A stretch of DNA of 64,000 nucleotides, from assembly GCA_028583415.1 (NCBI GenBank), contig CM053269.1, positions 56,905,007 through 56,969,006 on the forward strand, read 5' to 3'. The position numbers were made by a program, and so were the translations under genes. The DNA is from Protea cynaroides (Eukaryota > Streptophyta > Magnoliopsida > Proteales > Proteaceae). This document shows, in pieces, positions 23,941-33,140 of the stretch. The stretch's first letter is position 1; each line of letters opens with the position of its first letter. The notes under the pieces were generated by a model, which was not told the DNA's origin, did no database searches, and saw nothing but the letters and a program-made list of their open reading frames with translations.

Positions 23941-24291
23941 AAACCTCGATTCTTCCCTTTCTTTTTCTACTGCAACTGATTTCTCACAGATTTTCTCCTC
24001 ACCAAAATTCGAAGATCCCCAACCTCTTTTTTTTTCCTCCACCATTTTCTCTCACACCTCTCTTCTCTCTTGATTCGACAAGTACTTTAATTAACTCACC
24101 CATTATATATATCCAAAGGAATCAAGAGGGTTGTCAACAAGGAAGAGTGAAGGAGAACCAGAATACGAATTTCATATTAAGAATAAGAATCCAACATGAT
24201 TAAACACAAATCAGAATACTAACTCATGCTAGTGCTTAATCAAGGAGTTTTGCCTCACTGGTCGCCTGTAATCGTTCCGCTTGCATCTGAG

Positions 24292-24729
24292 TGTTAGAAA
24301 ATTATGTGTTTAGGGTTTCAATGAAATCCATTCCAATCCCATACAGTTGTCCTATAACACAATAGAGACGCCATAAACAATGAACATAAAGACATACATG
24401 TCTGTAAAGAGATTAATTTCCCATATACTTTACGGCGCTCCAAGCTTTGATCGAAATCCCTCGGCTACAGTCTTCCATAGCCTCCAGAGGATATCCTGAC
24501 GTCTCTTGCTAATGGGTGCAGAGAACTGATTAACTGTGGTTGTGGGGACTCTACCATGTATTTATAGAATACAGATGTAACCTTAAAACCCCTCTCACAA
24601 TAGAATTAAGGTTACCAAACCTATCTCATACCATGTAACAAATCAAATCAAACCGGTTATATCGTGTCAATCAGACTCTCACTGAATTAACTAGTTTATA
24701 TAATTAATTAAGTCCACATAAATCTAACA
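24292..24729 (-). mobile_element. Solo LTR, 438 bp, with 5-bp target duplication CTGAG
   Basis: Ends are TGTTAGA and TCTAACA (TG..CA with an inverted heptamer), flanked by CTGAG at 24287-24291 and 24730-24734. On the minus strand a canonical CTATAAATAC TATA element lies about 200 bp in, so the LTR is oriented minus. No internal retrotransposon sequence or second LTR lies beside it. This fits removal by LTR-LTR recombination. Nested inside the TIR element 23149-25031. Confidence 0.85.
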
Positions 24730-25031
24730 CTGAGTCCATCATATCATTTTCATTGAAAAGAACGTGAGGGAGAATGAGAAGAATGTGAGATTAGGGTTTA
24801 TTTTAGTTGGATATAAAAAGGTTATATTGGTCTTTTAACAGTAATGAAATTTAAAGTATGGATAAAAGGTTGAAGGTAGAGTTGTTCATAAAAAAATTAA
24901 CTTTAACACCGTTAAAAATTGGAACTATTTGGATTTTAATAGTTATTTAAGGGTGGTAACTGTCTTTTTTGAAACCTTTGGGGATCAATGGTCAATAAGG
25001 TAAGTTACATAAGAGGTAACTGTCTTTTACC

Positions 25032-26503
25032 AAAAAAAAAAAAAAAAAAAAATTCCTTCAAACAATTGCAAGCCATATGTATCTTGGGGAGTGATGTCTA
25101 TATTATCCATGTAATGAATTTTCTCCTTCAATGGTAAACATTCACCTATTACTATGATTTCATTATTATTTTATAAATCAATAAATTAAGTAAATCTCAT
25201 TATCGTTCCCCTACTTAGACAAATGTTTGAATTATCATTCCCGGCCCATTGTATTAGGAATTCCATCCAACCGCAAAAAATGGTGGATGAATATATACAT
25301 CAATCACCATGGATGAAGAGAAGCTCACTCTTATAAAGAATTCCAATAACTTCTAGATACTAGAGTTAGATTATGAAATTCGCCTCAAATCAAGCAGTCA
25401 TAAACTAGTTAGGGAGATCCCCCTCATGCATATATTTGAGCTATGTTCTAATTGTTCAATATAAAGGTAAAAAAACATTTCGACAAGACCCTCATCTTAT
25501 ATCATGTACACTTGTCATTAATCAAAGGTTGTCGCCTTAATATTAAGCTAAAAACCCAACTATTTTCCTATTTTCACCTTAAATCTTATTTGTTTCGTTG
25601 TAAAATTTTTATCATAAGAAATTCTCTTTTTGTTTTTTTAATGTATTTTTTTGCATTATACTTAGAACAAGCATTGGGAAATCTTGTTTCACAAGAAGAT
25701 TTTCTTTTTCTACAAACAGTCTTAATAAAATAAAATAAAATTGTTTCGTGACTTGAAATTTGTATTTGGGAAATATGAAGATTAGGTTATTTTCTCGCGG
25801 TCCTAAAGAAACTCTATATTTTTTTAAATAGATTAATTTGAGAACTACATCTTCATTTTTCTTAAAAACATGCCATCATGTCGCTTCAATGAAATAAAGT
25901 TTGTAAATAAATTGAACTTTGCTATAGGTATCTGAATTTATTATTAAAAAAAATTATTTGTTTTCAAACAAAATTGTTAATATAAATATATAATGAGAAT
26001 AATATATTTTCCCTCAACTCATGGTGGTTTTACAAAATAAAAAATTCCTTAGTCATATAGTTTTACAATTGAAGTGTGTTTTAATTTTACCCAAAAAAAA
26101 AAAGTGTGTTTTAAAGTTGGATGTGACCACAAATACTCTATTCGCCCAACTTCTAAAGCACTGGTAATTCTCAGATGCTTTTTTTTTTTATTCATTTTTT
26201 GTTTCTCATAAGAAATTAAAAATTATTGAATTCTCAAGGATAGCCCATTCCTCCAGTTCAAAGGTCATTCATTTCATTTTTAAGGTATATCAACCATGAA
26301 TGATTTCAATTCCCTTCCGGTCTGATTTGGCTTTGATTAAATCGAAACCAAACTTTATTAGGCCATAATTTTAGAGTCCGGTGAAAATCGAAACCGGACT
26401 TGATCAATTGATAAGCCTAAACCAAATTGGATCAATAATACAAAAAATGAAACCAGTCTAGTCTGATAGTAGACCGTTGTTATAAGAACCCATTAAGCCA
26501 ACA
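25032..26503. other. AT-rich intergenic DNA
   Basis: No gene recognised. A 93-codon plus frame at 25452-25733 has no family resemblance. Around 26300-26470 there are decayed AAACCG/CGGTTT-type repeats. Confidence 0.4.
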
Positions 26504-26836
26504 TTTTATTAAGAAAAAAAATTTCATTTACACTCCACAAGTTTGCAAAAACATCATCTACCACCCAAAATCTTTGCATCGTTAATCAAATAAGCCCGTT
26601 CCATCCACAGATTCTTGTTAGTTGTTGATGTCAGCTGAAATGGAACCGTTGATGGACAATACTACCCTTTGAATCGAATTAAAATACGATTTTACCTTTT
26701 TTTCAATTTGTACACTACCCCCAGAATCTCTAACCTCTTCTTCTTCGTCGGCAACGGTGCAGGTCTTCTTCCTCCCCGACAGCTTGTTCAATTCGTTTTT
26801 CTTGAATGCTACACATGCAAGAGAAGAATACTTCTG

Positions 26837-27130
26837 ATGAAGAAACAAGATTGTGAGATAGAAACGGTGGGGATCAACTACAAGATATACACACACAAAA
26901 CAAAACGATTCAACTACCCATTTAAGATCTTCACCACTATCACCTTCATTATAGAACAAGAAAAACAGTTCGAACCATAACCAGAATTCCATCATGTGCT
27001 CAAAAACATCACTTGCATAGCTAAACCATGGGAGATTCTTGCCATCGTCAGACCAAGCGGTGCCAGCAAATCAATCATTCTAGAAGTCCTCGTTGTTGTC
27101 CAAATCCCAGGAATGAGGTTTTGTACACTT
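26837..27130 (+). pseudogene. ABCG5-like transporter fragment captured in Pack-MULE
   Basis: From ATG 26837 the frame reads MKKQDCEIETVGINYKIY and later LKNITCIAKPWEILAIV, which is the N-terminus and Walker A approach of plant half-size ABCG transporters of the ABCG5 type. Decay is clear. A TAA at about 26981 interrupts the frame. The Walker A motif, normally GPSGAGKS, reads RPSGASKS, with two glycines lost. Similarity stops soon after VQIPGMR. It is a captured 5' exon piece, not a gene. Confidence 0.8.
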
Positions 27131-27477
27131 CAATCTCTAATTGGAGAGCTTAACCGACCCAGGAAAAAGAAAAAAAATACAGAAAATTTAGAATTTGAAA
27201 AACTAATTCGAACTATTTATGATTTCACTTTTCAACTATTGAATACTTGTACATATACCAGTGAATTAGTTGTTTCTTTCAAGTTTTCAAAACTCCAATT
27301 TCAAATCCAGAACCCTCTTTACGTGATTCAAGAAAGAAAAATGAAAATCTCTGTTTTTCTGTTATTGTCATCACTCAAATCTTTCACAGATTCTAATCTC
27401 ATGAAAATCTCTGTTTCTTGAGCTCAAAACTTCTACAACACCATTGTGATCTCATCTTCTTCTTTATAAAATTCAGT

Positions 27478-27667
27478 GACGAGTTTGAATATCTCTTTAA
27501 GGCGATTATGATAGGAGACTCTGCTATTGGTAAATCGAACCTTTTCTCAAGGTTTTCTTGAGATCAATTCCGTCTCAATTCAAAACTTACCATCGGAGTT
27601 GAATTTGTCTATCGGAATATCAAGATTGGTGATAAGATCATTAAAGTCCAAATATGGGATACAGCCG
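27478..27667 (+). pseudogene. RABA-type Rab GTPase exon 1 fragment captured in Pack-MULE
   Basis: The frame starts DEFEYLFKAIMIGDSAIGKS (P-loop GDSAIGKS), then SNLFSRFS, a TGA stop, TIGVEF (switch I/effector region) and IKVQIWDTAG, ending at a GTAAG donor at 27668. Plant RABA genes have an intron at this WDTAG position, so a genomic exon with its donor was captured, not a cDNA. The in-frame stop at about 27571 kills the reading frame. Confidence 0.83.
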
Positions 27668-27734
27668 GTAAGAACTGAATGAATCAGGAAAACAGGGGCT
27701 CCGCTCCTATGTTTTTTTCCCTCTAAATCTGCTT

Positions 27735-28260
27735 CTATGTAATCACTACTTGCATTCTTGATTTATTTCTGCAACCTGTAAACTTTGATTCTCTGATTTT
27801 CCTCATATCAGTCACCATCAAAGCACCTCCCTGCTGAAAACCACCACCACCAACAACCATTGGAATCCTTTGCATCAGAGACAAATCAGGTTGAACAATA
27901 TTCATTGAATTCACCAGTAACAAAGAAACTCCGCCCCCAATAGCCAGGTATCACTCTGAGTTGTCGGGTTCTGCAGACCCAATCCATTAGGATCCCTCGT
28001 CATACTAGTTTTCGACAACTTCATCGGCACAGAGGAGGGAGTCACTGTAGTATCCCTAGTGGAGCTTGGCCTCGGCATCCCCATCGTAGACAGTCAACGA
28101 AGAACTAGAACCAAACGGCACCCCTACAATGGGAATACCAGAAGTATCACAAGGTATCATCGCCATCGCATACACTCGACGAAGAACTAGAACCAAATGG
28201 CACCCCTGAAACGGGCAGAGGAGTTTTCACGAGCTCGATCCAAATTGAATTTCAGTTATA
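27735..28260 (-). other. Unrecognised minus-strand coding-like stretch inside Pack-MULE
   Basis: On the minus strand, frames with gene-like composition run through SSSLTVYDGD, KTSMTRDPNGLGLQNP and NIVQPDLSLMQRIPMVVGG. A GAAGAACTAGAACCAAA phrase is duplicated at about 28098 and 28180. It may be a third captured fragment. I do not recognise the donor gene. Confidence 0.4.
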
Positions 28261-28557
28261 CAAAGATGGGATTCGCTGGTAACGTTGAACCGTGTTTCAT
28301 CCCACCAACTGTGGTGATGACAGTGAGTGAAAAGGAAAGAGAGAGAGAAAATATAAATTTAATTTGAAGGTTAAATTAGTAAATCAATAAAAATTTTAAT
28401 TTTTCAATTGATAATATGAGGGACAAAACTATACTTTAACAATTTTAGTGATTTTCGTCAATTAAGTGGACCTAGGTGATGTTTTTGTAATTTTGTGGGT
28501 GTAGATGATGTTAGCAATCCTTGATGGGGTGTAGATGAAATTTTTTTCTTTTATTAA

Positions 28558-29002
28558 ACATACGTGAAAGAAACCAACATTGAAACCTGAACAAGCATGA
28601 TAATGGCCCAATGGAACCCATTAAGTTAATTTGTTATTACATATACATATGGTAAACTGAAACTGAATTGATGGTAGATATATAAGAACCTATTAAACTA
28701 GCCCAATAACAAACACAAAACTGAAACCTAATTTTTTTTAGTGGCCTGAAATTATTTATGATGGAAGACCATGGTTGTTAACACATTATCGGTTCTATTT
28801 TGTGATCATGTGATCATCAAGGAAATCACAAGATACATGGGTAGTTTTAGCATTTAAAGGGACATTTTGCTTGATTCGACAGCCACCGATGCTAGATGTC
28901 AACATCTAAGAAAATCCATTTAGATAATTAATTTGGCCATGTCGTGGAAAATAAATTAGTAGTAGCACTTGGAGGAGGGTTCAAGTCCTCGAGATGAATC
29001 CA
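28558..29002. other. Intergenic DNA
   Basis: AT-rich, no gene. Short CATGTGATCATCAAGG-like palindromes near 28805. It leads into the hairpin element at 29003. Confidence 0.35.
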
Positions 29003-29230
29003 CATCGGCTCCTGCCTGGGTTTGGGCGGGAGACTGGGCAGCCCGGATGGATGGCCGTCATGTGGCACTTGGAGGGATCCGAGTCCTCCATCCGAGCCGA
29101 CCCCTCAGTTGGCTCAGCTTGTCAACTGGGCGAGCGGCTCGGATGAAGGGCTCGGATCCCTTGGAGTGCCACATGGCGGCCATCCATCTGGACCGTCCAA
29201 TCTCCCGCCCAAACCCAGGCGGGAGACGAT
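29003..29230. mobile_element. Hairpin element, CGTCTCC-end set (CCTGGGTTTGGGCGGGAG stem)
   Basis: Left CATCGGCTCCTGCCTGGGTT mirrors right AACCCAGGCGGGAGACGAT, with GAATCC just outside on the left. The inner arms GGATGGATGGCC/GGCGGCCATCCATC and GTGGCACTTGGAGGGATCCG mirror each other, and the centre is GAGCCGACC..GAGCGGCTC. The left terminus has drifted (CGGCTCC for CGTCTCC). Apparent long frames across it are artefacts of the palindrome. Confidence 0.8.
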
Positions 29231-30289
29231 TTTTGTTCCCTCGAGATCGGCTTGTCCTAAGTCAGACCACAAAATCGCTCAGAATCAACATACTTTCTCT
29301 TGTGGTATTTCCGTCCTGATGCCCAAAGTGCTTCATGAGATCGGGTCTGATCACTCCCAATATGAATCAACTGGTCCGATCCCTTCAACCCTCCTTGAGG
29401 AAGGGGGAATATAATATTTTGTTGCATTTAAGGTCCATGTGGATCAATGTCAATATAAAATTGTAAATGAGTTTAGGTTTTGGTGGGGTAAGGCCGTAAG
29501 GGTATCAACCGGAGTCAGTAAATTGAACCGACATTGGTCGATAACAAATAAACCAAAACCGAATCTCAAGAGGTTATTGGTTTGACTCTCTTGTTTTTAT
29601 TTATTAAAAAGGCATCCCACGTTCTCATTAAAAAAAAAAAAAAGAGTTTCATTAAAAAATAATAGTAGCGGCAATGATTAATTTAGGAGTATGCACATAC
29701 GTGGTTCGAATATGGTTTTCGTATACAGGCTGTGTATGTGTATATAAAAAGAGTTTCAATCTTTCATTTAATATGAGAAATGTATTTTTTAAATTATACT
29801 TCTTCATCTAATGATTGAAAATACGATCATATATGAAATATTTTCCATGTGTTATTCTTTTCCGCCCTCTTAACATAATACTAGAAAATAGAACTCAAAC
29901 AGTAGACTATAACATTATATCCAAATGTAATTATGGTTAAAGTAATCAATATCGGAAGATGATTCATATCAGTTTTGAACCTGATCTGTCTCAGAGATGA
30001 TCATATTTTAATATTATTTTATATGGTTTCGATTATGTATTAGCTTCCATTGGATCTGTATACTCATGTGATCCAGATCTGATCGATTTTAAGCATGATG
30101 ATTACTATATCCAATACCTAGATATAATAATAGCATATAATTTTTATAAAAAAAATAAAATAATAATAATAATAATAGTAGTATATAATTGAAAAGGAAT
30201 AGAAAGCCAAAGTAGAAGATGAGTCATAGGCTTAAAAGCAGAAGATGTGATAGGCTCAAAGCTCATCGGACGTACAACGTTGTCACTTT
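29231..30289. other. Intergenic DNA upstream of HESO1
   Basis: AT-rich with TCAACCGG/AACCGAAT-type decayed repeats near 29500-29580 and an (AAT)n run near 30160. No gene recognised. Confidence 0.35.
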
Positions 30290-30475
30290 CCTTTACCAAT
30301 TCAAAAAAACAAAAAGAGGAAATGCGAGCGAAGAATCTCGCGGGGACCTACTGTGGGCGTACGAGATTACGGTAACAACTTCCCATGGAAGCAACCGAAT
30401 CGTCTCCTGAAGAAGAAAAGATTGACTAGCAGGAGGAGTAGAAGAAGCAGGAGCAGAGCAGGTAGCCAGGTATAG
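30290..30475 (+). other. Possible non-coding first exon of HESO1
   Basis: A GC-richer island with a plausible donor (GCCAG/GTATAG at about 30474) precedes the 2.6-kb gap to the first coding exon, whose strong T-tract/ACAG acceptor at 33071 leaves only 45 nt of leader. A 5' UTR exon must therefore exist upstream, and this island is the best candidate by eye. Not proven. Confidence 0.3.
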
Positions 30476-33071
30476 AATAGATTTCCCTTTACTCCATTGT
30501 ATCTCTGAATTGATATCTTCTATCACTAACTTTCGTTTATATTGCTTTTGATTATAGTCCTCTTTTCGTTTTCTTTGACTTCTGGATTTCAATCGAATCG
30601 TTATTATGGGTTTTAATTTTTCTTTTCGGATGATTGAAGTCCATCTGCGCTGTGACCTTTTCTTGCAAGAAAGTTTGCTAGTTTTACCCCAATTAGCTAA
30701 ACAATGTGGCAGTTCAAGATAGTATCTTGAGGCATACAGAAAATCAACAGTTTTAAATGGGAACATTCTGAGAAGTTCCTGTGTTAAAAAAAAAAAAAAG
30801 GGTACTAAGTTCGCATTCTCAATCTTTGCAGTTCCTTGCGAGTTCATTTGTTTGGTATGCAGAACTTAAAGGTCACTGTAACATTTGTTCCTCATTGCGT
30901 GGCAATTAGGGAAGTTTTCTCAAAATTTTATCTAATTATATGGGGTGGCGTACACTTGAAAGGTTCAGCAAGAAGTTGATGATGCGCTGGTTGAACACTG
31001 GCAGAGGCACGATTATTTTAAGTAATTTAAGTTCTTTAAAAGGGAGAAAAGTGAATCTCTAAAGAATCACTTGAATCCCAGGCATGCGTTAACTTATTCT
31101 TTTTATTTTTAATATCGTTGCTTGGCTAAGAAACCCTTATTTGTACCCAGGACCTCATTGTGTAAAAATTTTGTGACCTATTCTTTAGAACGAGGGGTTA
31201 AATTCACTAATTAAATGGAAAGAATGACATAGTTTAAACCAACTTGAAGTGGTCTGAAACTCCAGTTACGACTTCTAATTACTAATGGTGGTCTGGTGAT
31301 ACAAATCTGTATTAAGTACTTGAGCTTTTAAACATAGAATACTAAGATTTTCATTAACCAACATAACTACACAAGGGTATGGACATGGATACATATATCC
31401 TTGGCATACTTTCTGTTAATCTTTGGATATACTGAAATGGATGCTGCCATTGGTATTGAAACAGTAGCAATTTGTACCAAGCATTAAAGTATCGCGTATC
31501 GGTAATGTATCGGCTGGGCGATTTTAAGACACGTATCATATCGTGGATATGGTGGATAGGCTAGGATACGGAGCAAGATACACCCAAGAATGATTAAAGA
31601 ACATGCAAAACACATTTTTAAAGCACAAAAACACTATAATAAGTAACATTATAATAAGTAACATTAAGAAGGAACAATATTTCTTACATTCGTACTAAAT
31701 TACCATGTCGAAGTTGCAGGTTTTGCTTCAATGATCAATTAAACTTCAATCTTCGACTAAAACAACAGTTGGATGCTTTGCTTCTAAGTCATTTTTTCAT
31801 TGTATAATCAAAGCCCTAAAGTTTGGAGAGTGGTTGGTTTACAAATAATGGTTGAAATCCAACCATCTTATAAGCTCTTTCCGTTGGTTTGCAAACAGCA
31901 ACAAGAAATGAAGAGGGCAGTCATTTTAAAACTCATATTGGCCCATATTGACCAGTAACGACTTGCCCTATCCAATAGATACTTTTTTTTTTATCTAAAA
32001 TTTAATTTTAGTTGTCTCAACCCGTATCGAAGTGTATCGCTGCATATCGACCCGTAACAGTTCGATACGGTGGATACGCAGCAATACACACACTATTTTA
32101 TAAACTGGGAGACACGTCGCAAGGGTGTCGTATCGAATCCCTACAATACAAATATGTATTAGTGCGTATCGACCGTATCGTATCGATACTTAAAACCTTG
32201 ATTTGCACAAGATAAATCTTGTAACCAGAAAGGCATTAACCTGGCCGTATAGGGAACTTAAATATTCTGGTAGTGAATTTTATCTCTATCTCTATCGACA
32301 TGATTGTCCTCATTCAAAAATTTATGACATTTCCTTGCCCTGTGTTTAAATATTGTCTACACTTTTATTTCATGTTTGTCCATCTACAATATATGTAACT
32401 TTTTTTTATGGAGTATCTGTACCAAAAATTGATAACATGCTAGATTGTTTGATGGAGTTATTAAATATTTGATTAGAGGTTAGCAAAGCGTGGAACTAAG
32501 TTGATTCCTTGAGTATGCTTTATTAGTGATGGTTACTTATTAAATATTAGTAAGTAGGTGCTAATACTATAAATAACCAGCATACTACAATCTTTTGGTG
32601 TTTTAATAATTTAAATGTTAATGCTGGCTCAGAAGCATTAAATATTCTCTTTAGAAAACTGGCTTCAAGGCCCAACCGTCCCAGCCATTGGCATCATTGT
32701 CAGCTTTTCCACAACTTTTCCATGTTTAAGCCCAAACTCTGTCCAATCGAAGGCCCATAAAGGCTGTTAACATGCTGATTTACAGCATCTACTGCTTCTT
32801 CTTCTTCTTCTTCCCCCTCCTCTTGCAACTGTGCCTTTGTATAATATTTTTTCTGGGTTTAAGCTTGCTTTTGACCTGAGCTTGGAACCAAATTCTTATC
32901 GACATTTTGTTAGATTTGATGGGTTATTATCTCTTTCTTACTATTCTTTACCTTCCTTATGCACAGAAACTAAGTTGATTGTGATAATCTGTTATGCCTG
33001 CTGCCTGTATGTAAGAACCTAAAAAACTTTCTGTCAAATTACTGTACCTTTTTTTTTTTTTTTTTTTACAG
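30476..33071 (+). other. Probable 5'-UTR intron of HESO1
   Basis: No coding exon was seen. Contents are AT-rich DNA plus a foldback repeat at 31478-32200, ending in an 18-T tract and ACAG acceptor at 33071. Confidence 0.35.
31478..32200. mobile_element. Foldback/TIR repeat with GTATCG-rich ends
   Basis: Left CAAGCATTAAAGTATCGCGT and right (reverse complement) CAAGGTTTTAAGTATCGATA are inverted copies. Both ends are packed with GTATCG, CGATAC and GGATACG words. The centre is plain AT-rich. Non-coding. This CAAGGTTTTAA..ATCG style is a common plant foldback repeat. Confidence 0.6.
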
Positions 33072-33074
33072 TGA

Positions 33075-33140
33075 AATTTTGGATATACAACAACAACAAG
33101 GCTTTATCCCAACTAAATGGGGTCGGCTGCAATGAGCACC
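33075..33140 (+). repeat. Exonised dispersed (SINE-like) repeat supplying the HESO1 start codon
   Basis: ACAACAACAAGGCTTTATCC followed by AACTAAATGGGGTCGGCT is a phrase I recognise as a dispersed plant repeat found in many transcripts, probably the tail of a SINE. Here it runs from just after the acceptor across the first ATG (33117). The first five codons (MGSAA) therefore derive from the repeat. Repeat identity is from memory. Confidence 0.6.

Larger units (their letters stand above)
23149..25031. mobile_element. TIR element with about 100-bp inverted ends (MULE-like)
   Basis: The left end GGTAAATGACAGTTACCTCC and the right end, reverse-complemented, GGTAAAAGACAGTTACCTC stay alignable for about 100 bp, through CCTTATTGATCGTTGACC and CAAAGGTTTCAAAAAAGACA to AAATAACTATTAAAA. 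No transposase frame is present. The flanks are A-rich, so a 9-bp target duplication cannot be read with confidence. The interior carries a pyrimidine-rich triplicated block (23487-23830) and a solo LTR insertion (24292-24729). Confidence 0.75.
26513..28548. mobile_element. Pack-MULE: TIR element with captured gene pieces
   Basis: The left end GAAAAAAAATTTCATTTACAC and the right end (reverse complement) GAAAAAAATTTCATCTACAC are matched over about 55 bp, including a shared AACATCATCTACxxCC. A perfect 9-bp direct repeat, TTTTATTAA, flanks the element (26504-26512 and 28549-28557). A 9-bp duplication is the signature of Mutator-like elements. Inside are a broken ABCG5-like 5' coding piece, a broken RABA-like exon 1 and, on the minus strand near 27735-28260, a Pro/Ser/Gly-rich unrecognised frame. 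No transposase is visible. Pieces of unrelated genes between MULE termini define a Pack-MULE. Confidence 0.87.

Noticed and set aside
28969..29414. 116- and 130-codon plus-strand frames
   Set aside because: Again accidental frames across a GC-rich hairpin element (29003-29230).
30293..30847. 184-codon minus-strand open frame
   Set aside because: Low-complexity Lys/Arg/Ser composition, no domain, and it overlaps the likely HESO1 leader on the opposite strand.
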